Translations under genes and position numbers: made by a program
Source: Erythrobacter sp. SCSIO 43205
GTDB taxonomy: Bacteria > Pseudomonadota > Alphaproteobacteria > Sphingomonadales > Sphingomonadaceae
NCBI RefSeq assembly: GCF_019904235.1
Contig: NZ_CP063202.1
Span: 2,728,001 to 2,792,000 of the forward strand
Reading direction: 5' to 3'
Length of the DNA stretch: 64,000 nt
The notes under the pieces: generated by a model
Seen by the model: only the letters and a program-made list of their open reading frames with translations
What the model was told of the DNA's origin: nothing
Database searches by the model: none
Shown: positions 51,908 through 61,416 of the stretch, piece by piece
How positions within the stretch are numbered: position 1 is the stretch's first letter
How the letters are laid out: every line of letters starts with the position of its first letter

Positions 51908-52339
51908 ATGAAAACGACAAATTCCGCCTCTGCACGCTATGAGGGCATGGGCAAGACCGGAAAAGGTCACGTCTCCACCAAATCCGGGGCGCTCGATAAT
52001 CCTTACGGTTTCAACACGCGGTTTGAAGACGCGCCGGGCACCAATCCCGAAGAGATGATAGCAGCAGCGCACGCATCCTGCTTTACCATGGCAACAAGCT
52101 TTCAATTGGCAGAAGCCGGGCATGAAGACGGCGAACTTCACTGCGATTGCGATGTCACACTCGAAGATGATGGCGAAGGCGGCTTTGTTGTCACGAAAAG
52201 CGCTTTGCGATTGAAGGGCAAGTTACCCGGTGTCTCAAAAGACAAATTCGAGGAACTTGCAAACACAGCAAAAGAGAATTGCCCTATTTCAAAGCTTCTC
52301 AATTGTGAGATAACGCTCGAAACCGAATTTCAGGATTAA
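51908..52339 (+). CDS. OsmC family peroxiredoxin-like protein
   Basis: A 143-residue OsmC-type protein that detoxifies organic hydroperoxides. The two redox cysteines are in EEMIAAAHASCFTMATSF and ENCPISKLLNC, and the conserved GTNPEEMIAAAHA segment is complete. It starts 87 bases after dodecin with AAGGAG nearby, and may be expressed together with it under stress. Confidence 0.94.
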   Translation: MKTTNSASARYEGMGKTGKGHVSTKSGALDNPYGFNTRFEDAPGTNPEEMIAAAHASCFTMATSFQLAEAGHEDGELHCDCDVTLEDDGEGGFVVTKSALRLKGKLPGVSKDKFEELANTAKENCPISKLLNCEITLETEFQD

Positions 52340-52363
52340 GAGCAAGGCGAGATCGCGACAACA

Positions 52364-53149
52364 ATGGAACCCTACAAACCCCTAAGCCGCTCTATCGCGG
52401 GGCATAAGGCGATCGTCACAGGCGCAGCGAGCGGCATGGGCCGCGCGACTGCGCATCTGTTTGCCTCGGAAGGCGCCTTGGTCGCGGTCACTGACCTTGA
52501 CCAAGCGAAATGCGATGCAGTGGCCGAGGAGATCAACGCGGCTGGATATTCGGGCCGCGCGTTCCCTCTTGCGATTGATGTAAGCGATGAGGCGGCGATC
52601 AACTCAGGGGTTGCCGCGGTCGCTGAGGAATTTGGCGGGCTCGACATCATAGTCAACAATGCGGGTTTTGCGCGCCACGCGCCGATTGAGGATGAAAGTT
52701 ATCCCGGCATTTGGGATGCGAGCATTGCGGCCATGCTGACAGGACAGCAAAAGATGATCCGCGCCGCCATGCCGCACTTGCGCAAAAGCGAGTGTCCGCG
52801 CATCGTCAACATTGCTTCGACCGAGGGGCTTGGCGCGACGCCAGGCAATTCGCCTTATGTCGCGGCAAAGCACGGGGTCATCGGGCTTACGCGCGGTCTT
52901 GCGGTTGATCTGGGCCGTGAAGGGATCACGGTCAATTGCATCTGTCCCGGCCCCATTCGCACTGGCATTACCGAACGCATCCCGGATGAGCACAAGGAAA
53001 TCTACGCCAAACGCCGCGTACCTTTACGCCGTTATGGCATCCCGGAAGAAGTGGCGCATATGACGCTGTCGCTGGTGCTGCCTGCGGCGAGTTATCTTAC
53101 AGGTGTGGCCATTCCGGTGGACGGCGGGCTGACAATCAAGAACGCCTAA
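52364..53149 (+). CDS. Short-chain dehydrogenase/reductase
   Basis: A 261-residue classical SDR with the TGAASGMGRATA nucleotide-binding motif (TGxxxGxG). The NNAG motif is followed by the catalytic serine in NIASTEG and the Y-x-x-x-K pair in YVAAKHG. PVDGGLTI ends the fold. Asp in VTDLDQAK suggests NAD preference. It probably reduces or oxidises an acyl or keto substrate. It lies 24 bases after osmC on the same strand. Confidence 0.93.
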   Translation: MEPYKPLSRSIAGHKAIVTGAASGMGRATAHLFASEGALVAVTDLDQAKCDAVAEEINAAGYSGRAFPLAIDVSDEAAINSGVAAVAEEFGGLDIIVNNAGFARHAPIEDESYPGIWDASIAAMLTGQQKMIRAAMPHLRKSECPRIVNIASTEGLGATPGNSPYVAAKHGVIGLTRGLAVDLGREGITVNCICPGPIRTGITERIPDEHKEIYAKRRVPLRRYGIPEEVAHMTLSLVLPAASYLTGVAIPVDGGLTIKNA

Positions 53150-53402
53150 AGGGCGCGCGCCCGAAGATTTCCTACCTCTCGCCTGCTTGCTATCGCAGCG
53201 CGATGATCAAGACCGCGCCCTTTTGTTTTCAATCGTTTTTGTCGAACAAAGGCTGCCTCATTGATCGATCTGTTTTTGCGCCTTTGGACAGTGTCTCAAG
53301 TGTCTCAAACGCAGTACGTAAGGGGCAAATCATTGACACGAAGCGCCCGCTATACGCATGGGAATGGCCACCATGCTACTTGACCGCAAGACCCAATCCG
53401 AG
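53150..53402. other. 253-bp intergenic region before the glycan cluster
   Basis: Just past the SDR stop is a GGGCGCGCGCCC palindrome (53152-53163). Copy 2 of the 26-base repeat lies at 53285-53310. No tRNA or further gene is seen. Confidence 0.5.
53285..53310. repeat. 26-base dispersed repeat, copy 2
   Basis: Identical over 26 bases to 34759-34784, but here in non-coding DNA upstream of the glycosyltransferase gene. Confidence 0.85.
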
Positions 53403-54377
53403 ATGAGCACTTCAATGCCATCATCCCGCCCACCTGCAATCGCAGTGATCCTGCCGTGTTATAACGAGGCGGGCGGGATCGCGAAGGTCATCACCGATTT
53501 TAGCAGCAGCCTGCCGACAGCGACGATCTATGTCTACGACAACAACAGCACTGATCGCACGGTTGAGATAGCGCGCGAGGCAGGTGCCATCGTGAGAAGC
53601 GAGCCGCGCCAAGGCAAAGGCCATGTGGTGCGCCGGATGTTCGCCGATATCGAAGCCGACATTTACGTCATGTGCGATGCGGACGACACTTATGACGCAG
53701 GCGCGGCTGGCGCTCTGGTGAATGCTTTGCAAACACAGGGCCTCGACATGGTCGTGGGCGCGCGTCAGCAGGAGAAAGCGGGCACCTATCGCCCCGGTCA
53801 CGAGTTCGGAAACTGGATGCTCAGCGTTCTGGTGCGCAAGATATTTGGCGATCAGTTCCGCGATATGCTGAGCGGATACCGCGTGTTTTCACGCCGTTTT
53901 GTAAAGTCCTTCCCGGTGATGTCAGGCGGCTTTGAAATTGAAACAGAGCTCACCATTCACGCGCTTGAGCTGGAGATGCCAGCTGCCGAAATGCCCATTG
54001 CCTTCAGCGACCGCGCGCCGGGGTCTGAAAGTAAGCTTCGCACCTTTCACGATGGTTTTCGCATCCTTGGCACGATTGTGAACCTTTTGAAGCAAGAGCG
54101 GCCATTGCAATTGTTCTCTGCCTTTGCCGCGATATTGGCGCTCGTATCGGTGGCGCTCGCCGTACCGATCCTTGGCACTTACCTTGAAACAGGTCTTGTT
54201 CCGCGCTTTCCCACCGCGATCTTGTCGAGCGCCTTGATGCTTCTGGCTTTCCTGTTCCTGTTCAGCGGTCTGATCCTGCAAACTGTGACGCGCGGGCGGC
54301 GGGAAGCGAAGCGGATGCGCTATCTGGCAGTGCCAGGGGTCCATGCAACTGTCGGCGATGGGCAGAGCGACGCGTAA
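53403..54377 (+). CDS. Glycosyltransferase family 2 (DPM1-like)
   Basis: A protein of about 324 residues with an N-terminal GT-A catalytic domain: IAVILPCYNEAGGIAKVI, VYDNNSTDRTVEIA and the D-x-D-type metal site MCDADDTYDA. Two C-terminal membrane helices follow (about 235-300). It resembles dolichol/polyprenyl-phosphate sugar transferases, which load a lipid carrier for surface glycans. Start 53403 is one of several options; an in-frame ATG at 53358 would add 15 residues. GtrA follows after one base. It begins a surface polysaccharide gene cluster. Confidence 0.92.
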   Translation: MSTSMPSSRPPAIAVILPCYNEAGGIAKVITDFSSSLPTATIYVYDNNSTDRTVEIAREAGAIVRSEPRQGKGHVVRRMFADIEADIYVMCDADDTYDAGAAGALVNALQTQGLDMVVGARQQEKAGTYRPGHEFGNWMLSVLVRKIFGDQFRDMLSGYRVFSRRFVKSFPVMSGGFEIETELTIHALELEMPAAEMPIAFSDRAPGSESKLRTFHDGFRILGTIVNLLKQERPLQLFSAFAAILALVSVALAVPILGTYLETGLVPRFPTAILSSALMLLAFLFLFSGLILQTVTRGRREAKRMRYLAVPGVHATVGDGQSDA

Positions 54378-54378
54378 G

Positions 54379-54768
54379 ATGGCAATATCGCGCTTTCTAC
54401 GCTTTGCCCTTGTCGGGGCAGCTGGCTTTGTCGTCGATGTTGCTGCGCTTTATGCAAGCTTTGCGCTTGGCGCAGGGGTCTATCTTGGCCGCGTGATCTC
54501 CTATCTGTGCGCGGCGACCTTCACATGGGGGGGCAATCGCCGCTTCACCTTTGCCAGTGAACTGCCGCCAAGTTTTGGCGAGTGGGCGCGGTTTCTGATC
54601 GCCAATGCGAGCGGCGGGCTGGTCAATTACGCAACTTACGCAGCACTGGTATCTTGGGGGCCGGGATTATTGGCGCAACCCGCTTTGGCGGTGGCGTGTG
54701 GGTCGATTGCCGGACTGGTGGTAAATTATCTCGCTTCGAGCCGCTTTGTCTTCAACCAGAAGGTGTAG
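54379..54768 (+). CDS. GtrA-like membrane protein
   Basis: A 129-residue protein with four membrane helices of the GtrA family, thought to flip lipid-linked sugars. The pattern RFALVGAAGFVVDVAALYA, then ATFTWGGNRRFTF and NYLASSRFVF, is typical. It starts one base after the GT2 stop and pairs with that enzyme, an arrangement known for lipid-linked sugar donors. Its 3' end overlaps the convergent GT4 gene by 17 bases. Confidence 0.93.
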   Translation: MAISRFLRFALVGAAGFVVDVAALYASFALGAGVYLGRVISYLCAATFTWGGNRRFTFASELPPSFGEWARFLIANASGGLVNYATYAALVSWGPGLLAQPALAVACGSIAGLVVNYLASSRFVFNQKV

Positions 54769-55894
54769 AGCTAAGTTGTTGCTCTAGAAGCGTTATATAA
54801 GCATCGAGCGTGCGTTGAAGGTCAAAGTCGCGCGCTCTCTGGATCAGCGCCTCAGACCCGCGCGGCAGGGCAAGACGCCGCTCCATCGCTTGCGCCAAGG
54901 CTGGTGCATCACCCACGGGCACGAGGTTCTCTTCGCCCAGCGGCGCTAGCACCTCGGCAATGCCCGTGGGCGCTTTGGTGGCAACGATGGGCGTGCCACC
55001 GGCAAGCGCTTCCAGCACCACATTGCTCGCCCCTTCCCAGCGCGAGGAGGAGACAAAAAGATCGGCGGTTTGAAGATGGTCTGCAACGGTATCGACATGG
55101 CCAAGAAGCTCCACCTGATCGCTCACCCCTTTGGCATGGGCACGAGCACGCAGGCGGTTCATCCATGCCTCGCTGCCCCTCCCAAAGATGCGCAAAACTG
55201 GCTTTGGCTGCGTGTTCAGTAGCGCAAGTGCGTCGATGAGTGTGATAAAGTCCTTCTGCTTGGAGAGCCGCCCGATACCAAGAATTATCGGCCGATCATT
55301 GCTTGGCGCTTGGCGAATGGGACTGATAAACCGCTGCGCGTCGATGCCATTGGGAATAACCGAGAGCTTGGCCGGGTCGATACCAAGCCCCTTTTCAATC
55401 TGGTCGCGCAATTCCCCGGAAACCGCCACCACATGATTCATGGTGCGGTATTGGAACGCCTCCTGACGAGCCAGCGCCTTGCGGATCAGCCAGTTGGACC
55501 GACCCAGCGAAACCACCGCATTGCTCGCTCTGGCAAGAGCGCGCGGGCGTTTGTCATCGGGCAAGGACAAGAGCGCCTTTGCAACGTGCCAGTGCATCTG
55601 ATTGCCCGCCGAAAAGAGAAGCGCAGGAGCTCGAACTTTGATAGCGTCCGCCAAAGCGCGTTGGTGGCGCAAGGAGTCCCAATCGCGCTGCGCAGTGGTC
55701 TGCTCGCCAAGGATGGGCGCAAGCGGGGCGCAATCCTGCGCTTCTTGCAAGAACTCCCCCTGCCCCCTCAGCGGCCAAAGCTCAAAATCAAGGCCCGCAC
55801 CGCGCGCGGCTCTGGCGATACGAAGGAGGTTGCGCACCACACCGCTTGCCCGAAGATCATAAACGATCGCGCCGATGGTGCCGCGATTGCTCAC
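54752..55894 (-). CDS. Glycosyltransferase family 4
   Basis: A 380-residue GT-B glycosyltransferase. The C-terminal half contains IILGIGRLSKQKDF and the nucleotide-sugar site VSSSRWEGASNVVLEALAGGTPIVATKA, with the E-x7-E motif represented by the two glutamates in WEGASNVVLEA. It lacks membrane helices. Its ATG overlaps the stop of the GT39-like gene by four bases (ATGA), so both belong to one transcript. The sugar donor is unknown. Confidence 0.93.
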   Translation of the reverse strand: MSNRGTIGAIVYDLRASGVVRNLLRIARAARGAGLDFELWPLRGQGEFLQEAQDCAPLAPILGEQTTAQRDWDSLRHQRALADAIKVRAPALLFSAGNQMHWHVAKALLSLPDDKRPRALARASNAVVSLGRSNWLIRKALARQEAFQYRTMNHVVAVSGELRDQIEKGLGIDPAKLSVIPNGIDAQRFISPIRQAPSNDRPIILGIGRLSKQKDFITLIDALALLNTQPKPVLRIFGRGSEAWMNRLRARAHAKGVSDQVELLGHVDTVADHLQTADLFVSSSRWEGASNVVLEALAGGTPIVATKAPTGIAEVLAPLGEENLVPVGDAPALAQAMERRLALPRGSEALIQRARDFDLQRTLDAYITLLEQQLSSTPSG

Positions 55895-57510
55895 TGCGCC
55901 TCATCCACCGCCGCGCTCAGCCAGATGATGGCATCGCCATGAGGGCTCTCCAACCGCCGATAACCAGCGCCGCGCGCATACTCTTCGATGGGGACTTCAA
56001 GCCCAAGCGCATCGACATGGTCGAAGTTCTCATAGCCTGTCACTATGGCATCAGGCTGCGTGCGGGCGAGGTAGTCTCCAACACTACCGTGCGTTGCGAT
56101 ATGCAAGGCATCTCTGTCCTCGACCGCGATCATATCGCCCGTGCGATAGGCGAAGGGCCCTGTTGCAAAGGTCGGATCAAGCGGCAATCCGCTGGCAAGA
56201 ACCACTTCAGGGCTGAGGCTTGCAACCGGCCCATCAAGTCCGAGCGCTGCGGCCTCACTGGCAAGAAACGCGCCTTCAGCCTGAATGGTAAGCGGGTTGG
56301 CCTCGTCGCCCATCGTGCTTTTCCAAACCTGAAACAGCGGCTGACCGAGCCCTGCGATACTGGCAAGGATGAAGGCGTATTTCGCAAGGCTGGAAACACC
56401 CCCACCCCGCTCGCCATGCTCCTGCCAAACAAGGCCCAGCCCGATGAAAAGTGGCGGGAGCAGCGGCATGGCGTATTGCCTCCAGGTCGGCGTGGGAGCA
56501 ATTGTGGCAACGAGCCCTGCAAAAACCAGAACGTCGATCAAAAGCAAGAAAGGCCGCTGCGCCTCGCGCCGACGAACGCAGGCCAGGCGCAGCCAGACAT
56601 AGATCACAAGCGCGAACAGCGCCGGGCCCCGAATGAGGGTCAAGAATACGTCGCGCGCCTTGGCCAGCAGCGTCAGCCTATCCTCAAGCCCGTTTGCCGC
56701 ATACCATGCAAGCGGTGCCTCAGCGTGATAACCAAAGTTGCCATAGTCAAAGGCGAAGGCAGCCCCCTCTCGGAACCAGAGCAGCGGCGCCAGTGCAAGC
56801 GCAAGGCCAGGAGTGACGGCCGCGCAGCGAGCGATTGCGCTGCGCCATGGCATCGCTTGCAAGAGAGAAGCCCATATGGGGAAACCAGCAAGGCAGAGCG
56901 CCGGGGCGAGATAGGAAATCTTCGTGCCTGCTGCGCCGCCAAGCAATGCGCCAGCAAGCGCCCAAGCCCACAATTGTCCACCGCTTTGGCCTTGCCCTCT
57001 CTCAACAAGCTGCATCGCTATAACAAGGATTGCACCGCTCAACAAAAGCGCTGGCAGCGCGTCGTTGCGTACCACTGTCACACTGAAGACGAATGTATGG
57101 CAAAGCGTGAGCAAAAGGCAGCAAATGGCAGCGCGGCCCGGCTCCACTCGAAATGCGCGCAATGCGGCGTAGGAAAGGAGCAACACTCCTGCCCCCAACA
57201 GCCCCGTTGCGATGCGCGAGGCGATAAAGCCGTATTGTTCGAACAGCCCGAAAATCGGTGCAAACAGATAAATCTGATAGGGGGTTTGAAGATACAGAAA
57301 ATCGCGAAACGGGATGAGCCCTTCGCTCGCCAATTGGGCCGCTGCAATATATTGCGTTTCATCGTGATTGATCGGCGAAATCAAAGCCAGAAGCGGCAGC
57401 AAAGCGCACGCAGCAATCAGCCAGCCCAGATGGCGTGGTTGCTGCGAAATATGCACCTCTTTCGCAGAAGGTGCGGTTGATATGCTCGTATCCGTCATCG
57501 CCTTGCTCAT
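55891..57510 (-). CDS. GT39-like membrane glycosyltransferase
   Basis: A 539-residue protein with about ten or more membrane helices. The first periplasmic loop carries NHDETQY, matching the D-E-x-x-Y-type motif of GT-C (PMT/ArnT-like) enzymes that use lipid-linked sugar donors. A large C-terminal soluble domain follows from about residue 390. It is co-transcribed with the GT4 gene and probably adds a residue to a surface glycan from a polyprenyl-phosphate sugar. Confidence 0.88.
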   Translation of the reverse strand: MSKAMTDTSISTAPSAKEVHISQQPRHLGWLIAACALLPLLALISPINHDETQYIAAAQLASEGLIPFRDFLYLQTPYQIYLFAPIFGLFEQYGFIASRIATGLLGAGVLLLSYAALRAFRVEPGRAAICCLLLTLCHTFVFSVTVVRNDALPALLLSGAILVIAMQLVERGQGQSGGQLWAWALAGALLGGAAGTKISYLAPALCLAGFPIWASLLQAMPWRSAIARCAAVTPGLALALAPLLWFREGAAFAFDYGNFGYHAEAPLAWYAANGLEDRLTLLAKARDVFLTLIRGPALFALVIYVWLRLACVRRREAQRPFLLLIDVLVFAGLVATIAPTPTWRQYAMPLLPPLFIGLGLVWQEHGERGGGVSSLAKYAFILASIAGLGQPLFQVWKSTMGDEANPLTIQAEGAFLASEAAALGLDGPVASLSPEVVLASGLPLDPTFATGPFAYRTGDMIAVEDRDALHIATHGSVGDYLARTQPDAIVTGYENFDHVDALGLEVPIEEYARGAGYRRLESPHGDAIIWLSAAVDEAQ

Positions 57511-57564
57511 GGCGCGTCAATCGCTTAATGGCCAGCGCCGATCCCCAATTTCCCGAGAAGTTTG

Positions 57565-58884
57565 ATGCGCATTTGGCTCAAAGATGATGTCTTGAGGCGC
57601 GTGGCTCGCAATACGGGCAAGCTGGGCATTGGCAAAGTGGCAGGCGCTGTGCTGCACTTGGCCTCCATCGCGATCACCGCGCGGGTGCTTGACCTCAATG
57701 AGTTCGGCCTCCTCATGCTGTTTCGCAGCCTTGCACAAGGGCTTGCCGCTGTCGCCAAATTTCAGTCGTGGCAGGCGATGGTTCATTTCGGGGCCGCCGC
57801 TTATGAAACAGAGGCCATGGGGGCTCTGCGCTCCCTTTGGATACGCCTTGCGATTATAGACTTCGTGGTCGGTTCTGCCGCGATGATAGTTGGCGCTCTT
57901 CTTGCGTTAAATGCCGGCGAAGCGTTTGGTATTCCGGCCGAATTAGCATGGGTTGCTGCCCTTTATTGCCTTATCGTTCCCTTACAGGTTGCAGGCACAC
58001 CCACCGGGATCCTGCGTCTTACCGACCGCTTCGATCTGATGGCTTGGCAAAGTCTTGTAACCCCATCGGTGAGAGTGATCGGGGTGGGCATCGCTTATCT
58101 CTTCGGAGCGCCGCTTTGGGCGGTTGTCTTCGCCTGGGTGATGTCTGACATATTAGGGGATGCGTTTTTGTGGGTGTGCGCGATCGTCGTTGCCAAGGCT
58201 AAAGGCATTTTGGATGCAGCTACACAGGCCCGGTCCCACCCCATCCCCGCAAACACATTGTGGCGATACCTTCTTGGCACCAACTTCAACGCCTCGCTTC
58301 AACAAGGTGCATTGCCATTGTTGACACTCGTCATTGGCAGCACTTTGGGCGCCTCAGCGGCTGGAACCTATCGCCTTGCCCAGACACTGCTTGAGGCGGT
58401 CTTTGCCCCTGTAGAACTTGCTATGCGCAGCCTTTTTCCAGAAATTTCAAAGCTGCAGGCGGCAACAGGCGCGCGTCTGAAAGAAGTGATGCGCCATGTC
58501 GGCTCAACGTTGCTGTTCGTCTCAATCCCGGCAAGTCTGGTGCTGTTCATCGGCGCTGACATCATCGTCAGCCTTGTCGCAGGCGATGAGTATTCGGGCG
58601 CTGGTACGCTCCTGTCGATCCTGGCCTGGACGCTCCCTGCAATTTTTCTCACCGCGATTTGTGAGACGTTCATGCTGGGAAGCGGCAAGTCGCTTGCACC
58701 TGTCCTATCGCGCATAACCATTGTGGGATCGGTGCTTGTGGTCATGTTCCTTGGAGGCAGCGAAATTGGCCTTACCGACCTTGGGATTACGTTGCTGTTG
58801 TCGAGCTATGCAGGGCTATTAGTGCTGGCCATTCCGACAGGTGTGGCGCTTATCGCGACGCGGCAATCTGGTCCTTCACGATAG
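57565..58884 (+). CDS. Oligosaccharide flippase family protein (Wzx-like)
   Basis: A 439-residue membrane protein with about twelve helices of the MOP/polysaccharide export flippase superfamily. It starts with GKLGIGKVAGAVLHLASIAITARVLDLNEFGLLMLF, in which VLDLNEFGLL is the conserved first-loop region. It would move lipid-linked oligosaccharides across the inner membrane. It is divergent from the GT39/GT4 operon. Its 3' end overlaps the convergent nucleotidyltransferase gene by 35 bases. Start 57565 follows GAGAAG. Confidence 0.9.
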   Translation: MRIWLKDDVLRRVARNTGKLGIGKVAGAVLHLASIAITARVLDLNEFGLLMLFRSLAQGLAAVAKFQSWQAMVHFGAAAYETEAMGALRSLWIRLAIIDFVVGSAAMIVGALLALNAGEAFGIPAELAWVAALYCLIVPLQVAGTPTGILRLTDRFDLMAWQSLVTPSVRVIGVGIAYLFGAPLWAVVFAWVMSDILGDAFLWVCAIVVAKAKGILDAATQARSHPIPANTLWRYLLGTNFNASLQQGALPLLTLVIGSTLGASAAGTYRLAQTLLEAVFAPVELAMRSLFPEISKLQAATGARLKEVMRHVGSTLLFVSIPASLVLFIGADIIVSLVAGDEYSGAGTLLSILAWTLPAIFLTAICETFMLGSGKSLAPVLSRITIVGSVLVVMFLGGSEIGLTDLGITLLLSSYAGLLVLAIPTGVALIATRQSGPSR

Positions 58885-59719
58885 GATCGTTGCCGCGCGC
58901 ATCGTGCGACCCGCGCTGAGCCAGAATTTGCCGGACTAATCTGAGGTCTTCAAGCTTGTCCACGTCAATCGGAGCTTCCGCATCGAGCATGATGGGTTTA
59001 GCAAACAGCCCCATTTTCCCGCCTGCAAGGCGCAGCCCTTGTTCAAAGCCGACCCGTCTCAGCAAAAAGGTCAGCAGCAGCGATGGGCCGAAACTTGCGA
59101 TCAGCTTGATGCCCTTCTTGCGGTCCTGTTCCACTGCGCGCCAATGATCGATTGCAGGCAGGGACTGGTCATTCTTGAATGCAAACAGATTGGCGCCCGA
59201 ATACTGACCATCCCGGAATTTAAGCCAGGTGCGGCGAGTTTGGGGAAAGGTGCTTTCGACGATGGAACGCTCACTCACGCCAACGCCGATGTCACAACCG
59301 CTCGTTCCAGAAAGAAAGCGCTCCACCCGCTGTGTCGTTAAAAGCGCATTATCAGCGGTCGTCACCAGAACTGGCCATGGCGCATCAACCGTGCCCAAAA
59401 TCGGGCGCAAACTGCCGGCGATACCATTGCCGCTGTTCATCAATGTCACGCGCGGGTTATTCAAAAGCCCGGAAGGTTCGCCTTTTGCGATTGCTTCGAT
59501 CTTCTGACTAAGAACAAGCACTCGCCCGATACCTGCCGCACCCAAGAGAGCCGAGAGCACCCGCGCAAGCATTGTCTGTCCCTCGATTTCAATCAGAGCT
59601 TTGGCTGGCACGCCAAGTGCCTCAGCAAGAGGGTCGCCGCCGGGGCGCTCTCCGGCAAGCACGACTGCCGTCCATTTGGACGCGTGCGCGGGGTCAAGTT
59701 TATGAATACTGGCTGGCAA
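58850..59719 (-). CDS. MobA-like nucleotidyltransferase (NTP transferase)
   Basis: A protein of about 289 residues with a GT-A-like nucleotide-binding fold. It begins TAVVLAGERPGGDPLAEALGVPAKALIEIEG, the MobA/NTP_transf_3 pattern, followed by VLVTTADNALLT for metal binding. It could make a nucleotide-activated sugar or polyol for the neighbouring glycan genes; MobA itself is less likely, because no molybdenum genes are here. The best start is a TTG at 59719, with GGAG eight bases upstream. The frame is open further upstream. Confidence 0.8.
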   Translation of the reverse strand: MPASIHKLDPAHASKWTAVVLAGERPGGDPLAEALGVPAKALIEIEGQTMLARVLSALLGAAGIGRVLVLSQKIEAIAKGEPSGLLNNPRVTLMNSGNGIAGSLRPILGTVDAPWPVLVTTADNALLTTQRVERFLSGTSGCDIGVGVSERSIVESTFPQTRRTWLKFRDGQYSGANLFAFKNDQSLPAIDHWRAVEQDRKKGIKLIASFGPSLLLTFLLRRVGFEQGLRLAGGKMGLFAKPIMLDAEAPIDVDKLEDLRLVRQILAQRGSHDARGNDPIVKDQIAASR

Positions 59720-59860
59720 AATATTGCTCCAACTTGTCCGCTCGCGAAACAAAGAGCCTTGGGAGAGGGGGGCAGAGCTTCCATGGCCTAAAAAGAGCCC
59801 CACTCCAATAGAGGAAAGCATCTGGGCGACGAAGCGCCCCTCGTTAGCGACAAAACTTTA

Positions 59861-59891
59861 CAGCCCCGTCAGATTGTCTCTGACGGGGCTG
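59861..59891 (-). terminator. Hairpin terminator of the porin gene
   Basis: A perfect 13-base-pair stem (CAGCCCCGTCAGA / TCTGACGGGGCTG, five-base loop) lies 27 bases past the porin stop. It is followed on the minus strand by GTAAAGTTTTG. A strong structure with a weak T run. Confidence 0.7.
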
Positions 59892-59917
59892 CAACTGCGG
59901 GAGAGGGACGCAAAAGG

Positions 59918-61327
59918 TCAGAAGTTATAGCGCGTGGAGAACTGAACACGCTGCAAATTGCCGCTGCGCCCGTCTTCCAGCGAACGCTCAGCATACATAA
60001 GCTCCACGCCGATATCGAGCGGTGGAACCGGGGTCCAAATGATATTGGCAAAGGCGTTCCAGCTTTCATCGGTGACTTGGTTTGTTGTGAGCAGGATGGG
60101 GTTGTCAGCCTTGAAATATGATCCGCCGAGAGTCGAACGCGTTTTGGCACCCCACACATGGCGATAGGCAGCAAAGCCGGAATAGGTGAAAATAGGATCA
60201 AGATTACCGCTCGCATCAATCGCCGCATCGTTGACGATGTTAAGCCCGATGTAGCGGCCCAGACCATCGCCAGCGGTTGCCATGAAGCGCAAATCATCCT
60301 TCTCGCCCACTTTGAGCTTGCCTGAAAGGCTGAGGCCATAAGCGAAAGCGGAATCGTCCACACCCATGAGGTCATCGGTGGAGACATGGAGCTGGCGCAC
60401 AATACCAGCAGCGGTGAATGAACCCCAGTCACCCGACCAATTGTAGCGTCCCACCACATCGGGCAACTGGTCATCGCCTGGCAAAACGCGCGCACCTGTA
60501 GGCGAAGTGACCGTCGTCTCAGGCTGCTCGACCGCAATTTGCAAGCCGCCATTGGTGTATCTGATAAGCGGCTGTCGATCGAAAACCGTGCCCGGCGTCA
60601 CGCCGATAAAATCGAGGCTATCAGGCAAAGCGCCAACGTTCTGGAAAGTCGACCAGGTCTGCCCGAAGGTCCAATTGTCGTAGGAGATAACAGCCTGCCG
60701 AATGCGCGGAACAAAGCTGTTTGAAACCCGCTCATTCCCGCCGTCAGTGACATTGAAATCCAGTTCGATAAGCCCGGTCAGCTTGTGCTCGGTCCCCACA
60801 TCGGTTTCTGTTTTGAACAAAAAGCGGGTCTGACGCGCGCTGAAATCGGTATCGAAACCAGAAGCGTTACCACCTACGGGAATAGCGCCGGGGATAAGAA
60901 AATCGCGAAGGATGGAATTATTCGCCAACTGGCCGCCGCTTGTGCGTTGGCTGATCGCGTCAAACTTCACATAGCCGTCATAGGTGATACGGGTTTTCCC
61001 GACCTGAAATCCGTCACCGGACCTCTCGGTCAAGGCAGCCAACTGCTGCTCAAGGGGTTGATTGTTGGACTGCATCCGCTGCGTTTCTGCGAGCAAGGCT
61101 TCGCTCTGCGCGCGCATCGCCTTTTGCTCAGCGCGCAACTCTGCCTCGCTTTGCTGAGCTGCCATTTGCTGCGCATCGAGACGCTCGATCAGGCCCTCAA
61201 CCAGCGCTTCCAGACGATCAAGCCGTTCGTCAACCGAGGCGTCTTGCGCAAGAAGCGGGCTTGCGGTCATGCAGGTGGCGCTGAGCAATAATAGCCGCAA
61301 GCCTCCACGAACTTTCCGAGTTTTCAT
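59918..61327 (-). CDS. DcaP-like outer-membrane porin
   Basis: A 469-residue exported protein with a signal peptide ending ASPLLAQ. A coiled-coil segment (about residues 30-100, DERLDRLEALVEGLIERLDA in part) is followed by a beta-barrel that starts YDGYVKFDA and ends with phenylalanine (FSTRYNF), as outer-membrane barrels do. DcaP-type trimeric porins carry anionic solutes such as dicarboxylates. It is divergent from acs over 151 bases of promoter DNA, which suggests shared control for uptake and activation of organic acids. ATG 61327 follows GGGGAGA. Confidence 0.9.
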   Translation of the reverse strand: MKTRKVRGGLRLLLLSATCMTASPLLAQDASVDERLDRLEALVEGLIERLDAQQMAAQQSEAELRAEQKAMRAQSEALLAETQRMQSNNQPLEQQLAALTERSGDGFQVGKTRITYDGYVKFDAISQRTSGGQLANNSILRDFLIPGAIPVGGNASGFDTDFSARQTRFLFKTETDVGTEHKLTGLIELDFNVTDGGNERVSNSFVPRIRQAVISYDNWTFGQTWSTFQNVGALPDSLDFIGVTPGTVFDRQPLIRYTNGGLQIAVEQPETTVTSPTGARVLPGDDQLPDVVGRYNWSGDWGSFTAAGIVRQLHVSTDDLMGVDDSAFAYGLSLSGKLKVGEKDDLRFMATAGDGLGRYIGLNIVNDAAIDASGNLDPIFTYSGFAAYRHVWGAKTRSTLGGSYFKADNPILLTTNQVTDESWNAFANIIWTPVPPLDIGVELMYAERSLEDGRSGNLQRVQFSTRYNF

Positions 61328-61404
61328 CGTGTGATCTCCCCTCACAATATCATTTGTGCTCGCAAGCTTTGGCGAGGAGATCACGCTGCCGCTAGCTAGC
61401 CGAT

Positions 61405-61416
61405 GGTCGTACGACC
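61405..61416. promoter_or_regulatory. Palindromic site in the porin/acs promoter region
   Basis: GGTCGTACGACC is a perfect 12-base palindrome 63 bases upstream of acs. A second dyad, GTCTG-AGAAA-CAGAC, follows at 61420-61434. The likely reader is the LuxR-type response regulator encoded after acs, by analogy with CrbR control of acs in other proteobacteria. Confidence 0.5.

Noticed and set aside
53334..53364. TTGACA / TATACG promoter before the GT2 gene
   Set aside because: The spacing is only 12 bases, too short for a sigma-70 type promoter.
55846..57480. A 544-codon open frame opposite the GT39-like gene
   Set aside because: Antisense to a membrane protein gene. Its translation is rich in Arg, Lys and Gln, as expected from the complement of hydrophobic codons.
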